DNA from: Euborellia annulipes
Taxonomy: Eukaryota; Arthropoda; Insecta; Dermaptera; Anisolabididae
NCBI GenBank assembly: GCA_023213315.1
Contig: JAKCPI010026289.1
Location: 17,140-81,139 of the forward strand
DNA length: 64,000 nt
Reading direction: 5' to 3'
In this document: one piece after another, positions 1-12,680 of the stretch
Layout of the letters: each line of letters begins with the position of its first letter
Numbering within the stretch: the stretch's first letter is position 1
The notes under the pieces: generated by a model
What the model saw: only the letters and a program-made list of their open reading frames with translations
What the model was told of the DNA's origin: nothing
The model's database searches: none
Translations under genes and position numbers: made by a program

Positions 1-377
1 ACTATTTATATTAATCTTCTTTTACTATAATTTCTTCTTTTACTTCAAGACTTCTCATCTAATTTATATAAAGGTAAGAAAAAAGTTTTAATAGATTAAA
101 AAATAGCTCTATTTATTACAATATTTTTGAAAAATATTGATTGATAAATATTAAAATACAGTGTATAGGTCAAAAGTCAAAATTTTTCTAACACCATAAA
201 TTTTTGAAAATAAATTTAAACGATAAACGAAAATACTAAAATCTTATAATTTTCTCATTTTGTGTACCTGGTCATCACATGTATGTGTATATATTTTTTA
301 TATAAGAATATGGTTCAGATAATGTATGAAATCCACTATGCCAGCTCTGAAGATGGTTCAAACAAGGAACCGAAACG

Positions 378-657
378 CCCCCGGGCTTAACGTAGTTGGT
401 AGCGCGCCTGCCTTGTATACCAAGGGTCGGGGGTTCGGATCCCAGGCAGTCCAATGATTTTATTTAAGCCATTTGGTATACCAAATGGCTTAAATAAAAA
501 TGCCTGGACCCATTTATATATATATATATATATAGGCCTATATATCATAAATAATGGTTATCGTATAAAGTCTTAGATGGCCTAAGTTGCCGAAAAAGAC
601 TGTGTATATGTGTGTGTGAATGTGAGTGTGAATGGGAAAAAAGTGGGTTAAAAAAAA
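378..657 (+). mobile_element. tRNA-derived SINE, family A, near full length
   Basis: A Pol III-like head (A-box region TAGTTGGTAGCGCGCC, B-box GGGTTCGGATCCC) is followed by the family body: a palindrome around AAGCCATTTGG, GCCTGGACCC, GGTTATCGT, GGCCTAAGTTGCCGAAAAAGAC, a TG-rich stretch and an A-rich tail. An 11-bp target-site duplication, GAACCGAAACG, flanks it at 367-377 and 658-668. Confidence 0.85.
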
Positions 658-747
658 GAACCGAAACGTCGCTATGCAAATTGAATAATTATATAAAGAA
701 AAAACTATAGCTCGAAAAGAAGAAATTAATGGCTGAGTGATAATTAC

Positions 748-1287
748 CAGGAACAGGTAGATGTAGGCAGACAGCAAAGAATAAAAACTTTATTTAAATA
801 TCGTTGACGTTTCGGTAACTCATCACTCCCATCTTCAGGACGATAAATTGTTAATGTTTTTTAGATTGATACATGTAGGTCATACAAAATTATAATACAA
901 ATTTGCATATCCCATTAGCTGTATGTTTAATGGTATACGATAATAGTACAGTAGATGCCTGAGCTGTATTTTTTTTGTTAAAAGGGTCCGAAACATCAGT
1001 AGTGGCTGACAAAGACTGTCAGTCTTTTAATCTTGGCTGATGTTCCATGCCTATTCAATAAAAAATACAGCCCAGGCACCTCTTGCGATTCTCGTATACA
1101 AATTAAACATACATCTAATGGTATATGCATATTTGTATTATAATTATGTATGACCTACATGTATCAATCTAAACAACATTAACAATTTATCTTCCTGAAG
1201 ATGGGAGCGATGTCTTCCCGAAACATCGACGATATTTAAATAAAGTTATTATTCTTTGCTGGTGGACTACATTTACCTGTTCCTGTT
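748..1287. repeat. Large palindromic (foldback) element, about 540 bp
   Basis: Left arm from CCAGGAACAGGTAGATGTAG through GCAAAGAATAA, ATTTAAATATCG, GACGTTTCGG and the ATTTGCATAT region pairs with the right arm ending ATTTACCTGTTCCTG. Arms are about 220 bp and partly diverged, around a 70-bp centre with its own CTGAC/GTCAG symmetry. No coding frame. Confidence 0.85.
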
Positions 1288-1758
1288 AAAAACTATAGCT
1301 GCATTTTCTCATTTAATGCTACTCTCCTATTAACATCTCAGACCTTTATTATTTTTGAAAATATATTTTTTTTAATCAATGCATTAAGGGCCCGAAGACA
1401 TGCAACCAGGAAGAAAAGGCAAAAAAATAAATGAGAGTAAGGGGGGGGGGGAGACTCATCTGGGAGATCTAATAGTAAGAAGATATTAGATAAATATATA
1501 TAATTTTTCACAAAGATTCAAAATGTTTAAAAAAGAATACCATTAGCTATTTATTTAGAGGCAATGATTAATTATAATAGATTTGATTTTGGCTGGGTTA
1601 CAATATCGACCAACGAAAAGCATTTACAGCAATCAGTTTACGAGATCTATTCATTTGAATAAGATATTCAATAAATATCTCGTTGACTACTCATAGAAGT
1701 GTTAATATTGAAAAATTTTTGTAAGTTGATTTATTGATGGGCCAAACGTTTTTATTTT

Positions 1759-1908
1759 TTCAGTGTAAAAAATGAAGAAGAATTGTCACAACGTTTCTGT
1801 CATTTTAGGAACCATCTTCTGTAAAAATTAGTTTTTGGATGAATAAATCACAAATACGATAAGACAGTGCTAATATTTTATTAATTGGGAGAAAGCTAAA
1901 TTTTACAC
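1759..1908. repeat. Weak inverted repeat
   Basis: TTCAGTGTAAAA at 1760 is mirrored by TTTTACACTGAA at 1897. Motifs ACAACGTTTCTGTC, ACCATCTTC and GAAGATGGTCG inside resemble the other CGAAACGT foldbacks, in decayed form. Confidence 0.4.
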
Positions 1909-2225
1909 TGAAGATGGTCGCTATAGTGATCGAAATATACATCGAAAGAAATGTTTCTAGTATTTAAGATTAATTAATTAGGCATAATTGAATCTCAAAT
2001 TTAGAATGACTTACAAAAGGCTTCTAGAAAATAAAAATGAAGTCCTGTGTATGCAACAAGATATAAGGTTGACCGCCGAAAGCTTGTCCTAACTCAAGAC
2101 CTACTTCCCAGAACCTTAAATGGAAGATATGGAAGGTTTCCCCCCTATGGATTAGTAATAAAATCAGGCTTTTATTTCTTATAGATTCATTTATCAAGAA
2201 TCCCCCTCACCGCCCCTCCACAAAT

Positions 2226-2252
2226 GTACAGTGAGGGACAATATTAAAGCTC
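2226..2252. mobile_element. Tc1/mariner-like MITE terminal fragment
   Basis: TACAGTGAGGGACAATATTA matches the family left end exactly; homology ends within about 25 bases. Confidence 0.5.
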
Positions 2253-4052
2253 CCCCATCCAGTTTCTTATGGGAGTAAATTTTTTAACCTGAGGAATGTA
2301 GCAAACGCGGATTGAAAAGGTGCAACAGAAGGGTTTATGTAAGACAATTTAAAAAATAAATTGGTTACAGTCTATTTGATCAAAGTGTCAAAAAGAATTA
2401 AAAAAGTAAAACTGGAATCGCAAATTTCATCAACAAAAAACTTTTCACAATCTTCCCTCACTCAATAATTTAATTTTTAATAGTACGATATATTTTTTTG
2501 ATTAAAGATATTTTTAAAATCTAAAGCAATATGTCACTTTTATGACTAAAATTTCCCCCACTCTATCTTGCCTCTCGCTGAGTATATGTCCTAGATTCAA
2601 CTCACGAAGTAATTTTACAAAACCATTCTATAATTTATTAAATAAATTTCATTTCAATGAGGCAATTAAAATTGAATTTAGTAAATTAGACAGAATTTGG
2701 ATAAGGTTATTTAAAAATTATTTCCGATATTAATAAATACGTCCTTCATTTATTCTGAAAAATTTCCGATAGACTATTAAAATACTTTCAGATTAAAAAG
2801 GTACGAAAATAAATAAACTTTTGATTGGACGGAAGTCATAAGAAATTTTATATTCTATCTGAATTATTCTATTTCATTCAATTATTTGAAATTGATTCAC
2901 ATAAGAGTGTTAGGCCTAAATGATAAAAATAAATAAACACAATGTACCCCTAATTATATTCATTTAAACCAAATTTTTTTAGGTACTTTAAAAAAAGAAA
3001 GGACTTTCGGATATCCTTTTAAATAGTTCGTGATTTTTTTTTTTTTTTTTTTGGTTGATTCATTTATAAAATTTACTTTCAATATTCTAATTTTCAGTTG
3101 TGTAATTAGAATCGCAATATATTTTTATAACAATCCCAAACGAACCGTAAGCGATTTCAGTATAAAATAAAAAAAAAACCGACTTAATTCCTTTCCAATT
3201 TCCTTTCCAAATACATTTTTATTTTATAATAGTTCCGTAAAAGTGTTCACACCATATTAATAAAGTAGAGCATTTAAAAAATATCTATAGTTTATATTGA
3301 AATATAAAAATTCTGATCCTTACTATTGCTTCCCATAAATATCGTCAAAAAATTTTTGGAAGTTTACCCTTTTCAATATTTTTATTCACAAAACTTCATT
3401 TCTGAAGTTCTGGATTGAATATCCTTAGGGCAACATTGTGCTTATTTCTATCATTTATTATTCTTGACCTAAGAACTTTTCAATAAATTTCAAATAATTT
3501 GAATAAATACAATAATTAATTGTTCTAATCATGCTAATAATTATACAAAATTAAAATTATTAATTTCGCGCTTAAGGGATTCTTTCCTAGTACTGAATTT
3601 CAAAATCTTTCTAGCAAAAATTATTTAAAAAAAAAAATTAAAAGATTAAGAAATAGACATTCGAAATATATTTTAATGAATCTTTACGCATAATGAATTA
3701 TTTATTAAGATAAAATTTCTTAATCTTTTATTGATATTTGCGAATACAAAACTTAAGAAAAAAATGAATGTGTGAATAAAATTAGATTTAAGTATGTGTT
3801 CATATTCTAATCCAACGATCAGGACTTGACTTATTAAAAGAACTTTTTAAAAAAAAATTTATTGAGTGTCTCAACCCTGCCATACGCGCAATTGTATTAT
3901 TATAAAGAAGATGAATGGTAAAGAAATTAAATTTAAACTATGAACTGAGGGCTTTAGTTGAAATATATAATATAGGCCTACACATTTTTAATTCTGTAAA
4001 TCATTGATACTTATTAGCTAATTACTTCTATAAAATATTAATATTAAAATTA

Positions 4053-4346
4053 ACAATTTAACATAGGAGGTCTAAAAAATATAAATATTTCAGTTATAAG
4101 AATCGCAGATCTCACCTTTTAATTTTACCTACTTAAAATTAATTTTGAAAACATGAAAGTCCACGGTACATAGTTTAATTTCATTACTATTTACCTTCAT
4201 TATAATAATTTTAAAGCAAACAAATGTTTTCAAAATTTAAATCTACGTATATTTGTAGGTGAAATTAAATCTCGGCTAGAAGCTGAGGACCGCGAATCTA
4301 GTAACTGAAATATTTATATTTTTTTAGACCTCCTATGTTGAATTAT
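4053..4346. repeat. Palindromic element, about 290 bp
   Basis: AACATAGGAGGTCTAAAAAA at the left is mirrored by TTTTTAGACCTCCTATGTT at the right. Inner parts also pair, such as ATAAATATTTCAGTTA with TAACTGAAATATTTAT. No open frame. Confidence 0.8.
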
Positions 4347-6398
4347 TTTATTAATTTGAATATTAATATTTTATTAAATATTTAAGAATTTTGAATAAAA
4401 ATGATTGAGTTCGTGAACGAACGTATGCCAAAGGCATTTTTTTAAAAATATAATTTTTATAATTTTAATCCTACAAGTTTTCTATTAATGCCAAGTTCCG
4501 GGTTGTTCCTTCCCTAATATAACAAATTTTGAACTCTTCCGTAACAAAATCCGGGAACCATCATTGACCCAATAACTTAGAAAATTCAACATGTAGCCAA
4601 AGCAATTTTTTTCCTTCAAACCTAGTTTTTATAAAAAAAATAATTAGTAAAGCTTATGAACCAGAAGTGGAAATGTCAACATTATAAAAGAATGATGATG
4701 TAGTTCCTTAATTTTTTTCATCTTTAAAAAATTTTAAGTTCCCCTTCCTCAAAAATAAAGCATCGCAAAAAAAAAAAAATAAATAAAATAATAATAATTA
4801 AGTTCATCGTCTTTTTTTTTTTTTAATTTTTCTTTCTATTGGATTGTTTCCAGATGAAAATAGTAACTTGAATGAATATTATTAATGTAGTCTAACTAAT
4901 GAGTAAAAATTACGTATTGTTACGCAAGATGGGAAGCATAATAGTTGCCAGTGCTAGGCCAAGGCTTGAGAAAGATGCAAAATGCATCTGCCTATTATTT
5001 CCATGGACACAGGAAGAATCAAAATAAGCAAATGACAAATTATCCATAAAAATTCGAAAATTTATTTTCAATTATAGAACCTATAAATAATTTTAATTCT
5101 ACAATCCTACAAGAATAAATATAATAATTTTATTTTTACCCAAGTCATATGACCATGAAATTAATTCATCATCAACTGATATTAAAAAAAAAATAAGAAT
5201 TTTTTCTATTAAACTAAATACTAGATTAGTATTTAGTATTTATAATATAATTCAAAAAGATAAGCGATAAATAACTGAAACTATTTATTCTGTGTATTGC
5301 CTGATTCCAAGGACCAAGGGGGACGCCATGTTCCTCCCAAAACCAAAGAAAAATTAAAATAAATAAGAACTAAATAATAATAGGTAAGAGAAAGTAATAA
5401 TGAAAATATGTAAAAAATTGCTTAAAAAAATTTTGAAAAAAAAAAATAATAATAATAGACTAATAATTTGCAAAAATAAATAAGTTTAAACACAAATGAT
5501 GAAAAAGATTTGGCAGTTCAGAATCGCAAAAAATTAATTAATATACAAGGAAACAAGCCGGAATAGAATTAAAGACCTGCTCCTTCTCCTGTCCAAGACC
5601 CTTTAAAGTAAAGACCCCTTTTGGCACAAGTGATTGTAACTAAAATAGGCTGTATATAATTACATCTTATAACAATCCTAAATACAAAATTTCAACTTTT
5701 TTGAGTTATGCAAAACGTACAGACATCACGAAAGAAATGGACAAACTTTATTTAGCAAATGCATTGGAAAGAGGGTGGACCAACAGTGAAAAAAATTAAA
5801 ATTGTTAAAAAAAGGAAAGGAAAAAGGTTCAGGAAAAATTATGCCCTGAGCCGTTGAATATCTAAAAATTTTAAAAGATCCATTATAGATATTAAATTTG
5901 TTTACAATTAAAATGAATTACAAGGTTAATTAAAATTATTTAGAGACAATTAGAAACAATAGTTATTGCGCGGAATCATGAATGCGAGTAATGAATTAAT
6001 TAAATTCGATTTTACTTATAAATTATAAGTAGTAATTCTTCCTGATTAAAAAAAGGTATCGAAACGTTCCACTTGGGCAGATATGGGGAGTTCGTCATAA
6101 CTTTTACTATTTAGTACTTGTAACCTTAAATCGTTTATACAACCTCTTCTGAAGGCTAAATTACTTTATTTGCCATAAAATGCAAAGAATCAGAAAGATC
6201 TTTCTGGTTGATGACTCGTCACAGATTGTTTGTTTCTTTTTGAAAAAAATTACTAACCAGTCACTTTATTATTTATTTATTAAATGATGATGGATACAAA
6301 AGAATATTTTAATTTTGTAAAAAATTTTTAAATTATCTTTTGAATATATTAATTTGGAAAATAATAAATGACAACGATACTAATTGAAAAATTTAATA
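4347..6398. other. AT-rich intergenic DNA
   Basis: No gene or clear repeat was recognised. A short TCGAAACGTTCC motif at 6059 may be the remnant of a foldback element. Confidence 0.6.
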
Positions 6399-6560
6399 AC
6401 CCTCGGGCCTTGGTGTAGTGGTTAGCGTGCTAGCCTTTTATACCAAGGGGTCGGAGTTCGTATCCCGTCACAGGCGACAATTTATTTCAATTGGATTGGG
6501 TACCAATGGAGGTAAAATAAATATAGATTGAGTCTAAATGGCCTTCAATAGTAAATTTAT
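6399..6560 (+). mobile_element. tRNA-derived SINE, family B
   Basis: The head resembles family A (CTTGGTGTAGTGGTTAGCG) but the body differs: CCCGTCACAGGCGACAATT, a palindrome around TTTCAATTGGATTGG...CCAAT, then GTCTAAATGGCCTTC. The tail region is decayed. Confidence 0.8.
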
Positions 6561-6740
6561 AGTCTATTGTTTCATTTCAAAAAGTAAGATTATTTATGGG
6601 CTGTTTTAAGTGAATAAACCCTAAATTAGATAGCGTTATATTTGTTCTTTATGAAGCAATATGTGATCAATTTCTAACCGAGCTAGTTTGTAGTGTGATT
6701 GAAAAAATGTCGGGAATAAGCGGTATAAAATAAGAGAAAG

Positions 6741-6900
6741 AAATCTGGTGTGATGGTTGCACAGCACACAATTTTTTCTTAAGTTCGGTAATTGAAAGTT
6801 TGTGTTCTGCGCTTTTCCCACCGGATTTTTTGTGTCAACTTATATTTAGTTTTCGGTCATACGGTACATTAGAATTCAAGGTATAAAATTTATGTACCAG
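6741..6900 (-). mobile_element. HINE-like 3' end fragment, minus strand
   Basis: AAATCTGGTGTGATGG, GCACAGCACACAATTTTTTC, TTCGGTAATTGAAAG and CACCGGATTTTTTGTG, then TTTTCGGTCATACGGTACAT. Diverged hairpin with several mismatches. Confidence 0.6.
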
Positions 6901-8120
6901 TATTATAAACAAATAGTAGACTATAAATAAATACTCGTATATTTGAATTCCCCCAATATATATCGTTAATTAATTTAAGTATCTTTGAAAGTCTATATGG
7001 CCTAACGAAAAGACAAAAAAAATGTTCAGTAGGAAACTAGGAGAAGGGTGCAAAACAACATTGTAAATAACAAACTTTTAATTAGATAGATGGTAGGTTC
7101 TTTAAACAAGTGGAATATGATAGCAGTTCTATTAACTTGGTAAGTTAATTAACATTTGTAATAGTATACGTGAATTAATGTTGATATATAGAGAATTCCA
7201 GATAATTATCTTTAATTATTTATATAAAATATCATTTAATGAGTTTCGTAAAAGTGAGTAAAATAATGATTCATAAATAAGGAAAAATTAAAAAAACTCA
7301 AATTACAAATTAAAAGGCAAGGAAATATACAGCAGATTAAAGATTAATCGAAACGGAATGAAAATTACTGAGTGGACTAAATCACGACCCATGATATTTG
7401 GTCCAACAGCATCATCATCGTGGCAAAGAGTAATTAAAGGAATCGATTTTTCCTGAATTTATATTATTTAGAAATAAATTAATCAATTTCCGGATTTTTC
7501 GAAAGTTATTTAGAAGAAAAAAAAATGTCGTAAGGTCCATAAAAATCCTTGAATCAAATATTAAAATATCAAAGATTTAAAAAGTTAAAAAAATTAACAA
7601 ACGCTAAAGATCCATGAAAAATTTCTAAAATCAAAGGCAAAAATATTTTTCTATAAATCAAGTTCGAATAAAGAAGCGTTGAAATGATTGATTTTCTAAA
7701 TAATTAAAAAAAAAAAGTTTCGTAATATTTCATCATGATCCTGTGAAATTTGCTATTTTCCATATCTAATTGTTATTTAATTTTTAATCTTAAACGCTTT
7801 TATGAGAAAACAGCTTGTATTTATTATATTAAGATATTATACTATAAATGTATTGTATTCGCAATTGTAAGAAAATCAATTGACCATTTATAAAGAAAAG
7901 GAAAAATATCGCCAATTAATATGAAGGTCGAAAAATCAAAAAAATTAATTAGAATTTACAAATTACTAACAAAAACTTTAATTATATAAAATTCCCAAGT
8001 CGATGGGATTTTTGTACTTTGTTGATTTATATTAAACAGGCTTGTTTTAATGACCCTGTACAGTCCCCCTCCAACCTACTAAATTTTAGAAACACTCATT
8101 TTTTCTCTTATTTAACAAAA

Positions 8121-8467
8121 AAATCTGGTGTGATGGTCGCACAGCGCACAACTTTCTCTTAATTTCGGTAATCGAAAGTTGTGTGCTGTGCATGTCACAC
8201 CAGATTTTTTTTGTGTCGACATATATTTAGTTTCCGACAGTACGGTACATTCGAGAGATGTAAAATTTATAAACATGGGAAAATATTTTATATATTGTTA
8301 CCATGGCAACCATTTCTCATCTCTTTCCCATGAAGTACAAGAGTAAAGTGGTCTTCAGAAGATTTCAATGGCAAAATGAGAATATACATTTTAAAGAGCA
8401 ACTAAAAAATAATTGATCTTTGAATTTTAATCAAAATCGTTGCAGTGAATTTTGAGAAAATCGCTAA
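8121..8467 (-). mobile_element. HINE-like 3' half, minus strand
   Basis: Complete hairpin (AAATCTGGTGTGATGG to CATGTCACACCAGATTT), TCCGACAGTACGGTACATTC, GTTACCATGGCAACC, GAAGTACAAGAGTAAAGTGG and GAATTTTGAGAAAATCGC. It then meets a SINE-B-like tail fragment (AAATGGCCAAAGATGCCG). Confidence 0.7.
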
Positions 8468-10599
8468 ATGGCCAAAGATGCCGAAAAAAGTTAATAACAA
8501 AAGCCTATAGACCTATACATTTTTTATTAATCAATTTTCTTTCTTTTTGCTATAGATCTTAAGCGATATTCAGATGTATTCTCTAATCAAACCGTTAAAC
8601 ATTCAAAATCATCGTTAATTCATTTTAACACATCCTTGTATCAAAATGCTATTCTGTAAGCAAAAACTATAACACCAAATCGTTAACCTTTAATCAAAAA
8701 AGTTAAAAATTAAAACAATATTTAATGTTAATTATTCGATATATGTAATTTAGGCAGATGCCATTTGGCTTTCAATTGATTTGAATATATTTTCATCGGA
8801 CAGTCTGAGATCCGAATCCTCACCTCTCCGAATTCATTGGCTTTTAAGGTTATCAGTATTTTCACTATCTTTCACCTCTAGTTCACGGGAGGTGGGGAGA
8901 ATTAAAATTTATAATTATTTTTCAAAATATCTAGTGATTTAAAATTTTGAATATTCTGGGAGTTATTTAAAATAACTAAAGGAGAAGTAACCGTTGCTTA
9001 AATGTGGAAAAGAAATTTTTCTGCCTGCAGGGTAGACCGACAACAGACGAGCACAAGGCTAGAGTTTTAAGCTTCTTAAAAAATTTTATTAAAAAAACTA
9101 ACCTTGTTTAGGTATTTACTGGCCTTGAAATTTTATTATATGTCAAGAATATATTTAATAAATTCCAAAGTGAAATCGGACTCATTTTTTGCCTTGAATA
9201 TTAAAAAAAAAAAAAATAATTTCCTCCAATACTTGTTTTATATATTTTTTTTTATCAAATATCAAATAGTGATTAATTAATAATGAATTGTATAATGTTG
9301 GAATACTTAAATGTTTTACATAATAAATATTTTTAACTTCCTTTAAATTAATAAAAAGTGAGAGCCATTGTCTTAAGGTGTTTTAAAATAATAGGAAGCG
9401 TTTAAAAAATTCCAATTTGTGTGTAGGTACACATTTAAAGCTCCATTTTTTGTTAACCTATTTATTACCCTTTATTATAATTTTTAATCTTTTGTTTTTG
9501 TTCAAATATAAAACAATAAATAATGAACAAAAAAGTTTTTTTTTTAACTAATTTATCCATTTTGTTTGTGATGAAGATTATGAAATCTTTAGAAAAATAA
9601 ATTAAGATAAAAAATAATTAAATAAACCGAGGTAATTTTTATCAGTTTTGAAATTTGCTATCTGAAGCTTTTTACTTTTGACGGAAGAAGACTGAATTGT
9701 AAGGTATTAGAAATTAATTGTTTACAATAAATACATTTTTTAAGGGGTTGGGGGGGATATAATTTTTTTTTTTTTTTTTTTTGGGGGGGGTTAGTTTTTA
9801 AATTTTTCCCCCCCCCCCATAGAAAGAGGGGAGGTTAGAATCAGGGGGTGGTTGGGTTTAAAAAATAAATTTCTAAATATTTAAAAAAAAAAAAAAGTTT
9901 ATTATTTTACCTTTTTTTTTTTTGTGGGGGGGTGTTATTTTGGGGGGTTATATATGCAATGAGTGCGTGGTATGTATCTACGGGGGCTTGAGTTCTACAG
10001 CGATCAAAACTACAACAATCTTAAATATTGAATAGACAACACTCAAAGAATATAGAAAACTACCTAAGTTCTGGAAACAGGCCATAAATCCCTCAAAATT
10101 AAACCTAAACAAAAAATTTGAAAATTTTTTTACATTTGTCAAGTGAAATTTACGAAATAAAAGTTATTTTTTTCGATTTAAGGAAGTAATTAAATTGAAA
10201 ATTATAGTAAAAAATTTTTCACCTTTCTATGGAATACATTTTTATTTATTATTAAGTTTTATTATTAAAATTTAATGTGTTTTATTAATTTACTTAATGT
10301 AATTTGATTTTATCTTCTTTATAAGCATTTATAGGCCTAGAAAATTTGAATATTATCATAAAAATAATCTTTAGACTGGGTAATAACGTTTCTAATTTAA
10401 ATATTTCATTCTTTGTAGATGTGAATGCTATTTTAGTGATATAATTTATTATGTCTCCCCTCCCTTTCCGATCGTAGGACCGGGCTTGATTTAAAAATTA
10501 AGAGTGTGAGTTCGGATCCCAGGACCGCTGAAAATTTATTTAAATCAAATAAATTTGCCTGGTTAATTATAACGTAAAGTGCCAGACGAACATACAGGC
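8468..10599. other. AT-rich intergenic DNA
   Basis: Holds a SINE-B-like tail scrap (near 8468), the low-complexity block at 9738 and a SINE-like scrap with GTTCGGATCCCAGG at 10511. Nothing else supported. Confidence 0.55.
9738..9965. repeat. T/G homopolymer-rich low-complexity block
   Basis: Alternating long runs: T19 or so, G8, C9, G-rich, A14 and T11 within 230 bases. It may be true slippage or poorly resolved assembly. Confidence 0.8.
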
Positions 10600-10675
10600 T
10601 CAGCGGGCTTCAAAACTTGTATATGCATCGACATCTTATTTTTGACATGAATCCATTAATTTCTCTTTCTAATAA
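10600..10675 (-). mobile_element. HINE-like 5' end fragment, minus strand
   Basis: GGGCTTCAAAACTTGTATAT, CGACATC and TTTTTGACATGAATCCATT match the complement of the family 5' region. The terminal GGTAAGAGAAAGT is lost. Confidence 0.5.
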
Positions 10676-10739
10676 GATATCATTAGTAAAATCCAAAATA
10701 CATAAAAATTATATACACAATTATATTTTACAGTATTAA

Positions 10740-11165
10740 CCCGAAGCGCAAGTATAATTGGATATATAATTGTATCAAAATTTTACTCATAAATTTTCAC
10801 AAAAATGCCGATTTGGGGTATTTAAGGGACGAATTTCAAAAAACCCTGAAACAATGATTTTTGATTTTCATCTAAAAAAGGTTTTAGCGAAGAAAGCAAA
10901 TTTGTATCTCATTTCGGTTAAGAGTAATTAAAGAAATAGTAAAATCAAAATTTTACCCAAAAATGACGATTTGGGGGTCTTAAAATCTGAATTTCAAAAA
11001 ATCGCTTCTTAAATGATGCCTACGAATTAAAAGTAATCTACATACCAAATTTCAGCTTTATAGGTGTTATAGTTTAGGCTGTGCGTTGTCATCACTTAGT
11101 AAGTAAGTCAGTCAGTCACATCTCTCTTTATATATATAGAGATAGAGAATAGAGAATATATAGAG
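10740..11165 (-). mobile_element. Second Helentron-like family with GTCA tract
   Basis: Two related blocks (AAATTTTCACAAAAATGCCG / AAATTTTACCCAAAAATGACG, each then GATTTGGGG and GAATTTCAAAAAA) precede CATACCAAATTTCAGC, TAAGTAAGTCAGTCAGTCAC and TTTATATATATAGAGATAGA. A short GTCA microsatellite next to a TATATATAGA terminus has the HINE plan but a different sequence. The assignment is by analogy. Confidence 0.45.
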
Positions 11166-11750
11166 ATAGAGTTTGAGAAGAGATAATATTTAATAAACCC
11201 TACATTTACATGAAAAAAAAATTTCATCCAAAAAACCAAACTCATGCTCAAGTCAAATACAAGTTGTGTGATAATTTTTTAAGTCCTAATATGCGTCCGA
11301 AACATCAATTTAAATATTATTTATTATTCACAGACTACCTTCAAACTTTCCTGTTTAATTAATTAGTCATCTCTGTCTCATAATCGATATCTAACAAATT
11401 TTATTCTATTTATACTTGTGTCAAGTTTTATGCCAATCTAATCTATTATCAAAAAGTATATCCTCATATAGAAGGGTGTGTCGTATTTTAGTATTCAAAA
11501 TTTAACATTAAGCTAATCATTGTAGAGAGCCCAGGTGGATAATACTTCCTGGTAATTTTTAAAGAAATTATGATTGGGAATACATAGAATTATGTCAATT
11601 ACTGATATGTTCAAATTAATTAATGAGGCCTATTCAATTTAATTATGTTAATTTATGTGTGCAGTAAATTGATGGTGATAAGAGTTAAAATTAAAAGTAT
11701 TTGGGGAAAATTATTTTTTCAATATAAATAATGCAATGGAGTCAGCTAAA

Positions 11751-12052
11751 GAAAGAATAAAAAACAAATTTTGTTATCAAAGTTTCGAGCGCCAATCACT
11801 CTCTTTCTCGAGATAGCCTAATGTTAATTCTTATGGATTGTGGTAATTTGAGTATCATTTGACATCAACTAACTGACAACTAGCATTAAAAATCTGTTGA
11901 TTTTCTTATTTAAAGAATGATTTTAATATTAAATAACAAGCATGGATATGACTACAATCCATAAGAATTGACATTAGACTGTCCCGAGGAAAAGCATGAT
12001 TGGCGCTCGAAAAGTCAACAGAAAAATTTGTATTTTATTCTTTCCTTGACTG
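11751..12052. repeat. Palindromic element, about 300 bp
   Basis: GAAAGAATAAAA near 11751 pairs with TTTTATTCTTTC near 12050. Inner pairs include TTCGAGCGCCAATCA with TGATTGGCGCTCGAA and TTCTTATGGATTGT with ACAATCCATAAGAA. The 61-codon frame inside is an arm product, not a gene. Confidence 0.8.
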
Positions 12053-12172
12053 AAGCCATTCCATTAATTATAGCCTTTTTAATACGCATAGACAGTACAG
12101 AAAATTGTAATATTTTTTCATTTATAATAAATATATTTAATGAAGTAAATTAAATTAAAAACACAAGATCAA

Positions 12173-12312
12173 ATGTTTCAATATAATATTTATTAGTAAA
12201 AACTGGATTAATAGTATTTGTAGAATTAATATTAATCACTTCTGAAGTTGGCACGCTGAGTGTCGAAATTCGTATAAAGGGTTTTTACTAATAAATAATA
12301 TATTGAAACATA
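12173..12312. repeat. Palindromic element, 140 bp
   Basis: TGTTTCAATATAATATTTAT and AGTAAAAAC at the left mirror GTTTTTACT and ATAAATAATATATTGAAACA at the right. It lies about 120 bases from the 11751 palindrome. Confidence 0.75.
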
Positions 12313-12411
12313 TAATCTGGTGTTTTAAATTTAATTTGCAAGTTTAGATTTAAAAATAGTCATTTTAAGTATTATGATTATTTTAGTAGTCTTTTGATTA
12401 ATAAGGATTCC

Positions 12412-12680
12412 GCCCCCGGGCTTGGCATAGTAGGTAGCGTGCCTACCTCCTATACCAAGCGTCACGGGTTCGGACCCTAGGAAGTCCGAAGATTTTATTT
12501 AAGCCATTTGGATACCCGATATCTTAAATAGAAATGCCTGGACCCCCAAAAGATATTATCATAAACAACGGGTATCGTCAAAGTCTTATATGGCCTAAGT
12601 TGCCAGAAAAAGACTGTGTGAATGTGTGTGAGTGTGAGTGTGAATGAGAAAAAAGTGTGAATGTTTAAAAAAAAAAAATA
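12412..12680 (+). mobile_element. tRNA-derived SINE, family A, full length
   Basis: The order is the same as the copy at 378: tRNA-like head, ATTTAAGCCATTTGG palindrome, CCTGGACCC, GGCCTAAGTTGCC, TG-rich stretch and poly-A. Flanks share AATAA(G/A)GATTCC, an imperfect target-site duplication. Confidence 0.85.

Larger units (their letters stand above)
1288..4052. other. AT-rich intergenic DNA
   Basis: Apart from the weak inverted repeat at 1759, the MITE fragment at 2226 and homopolymer runs (G10 at 1441, T17 near 3037), no supported feature was seen. Confidence 0.6.

Noticed and set aside
378..460. tRNA gene
   Set aside because: A- and B-boxes are present but the cloverleaf does not close and a SINE body follows; same for all other tRNA-like heads.
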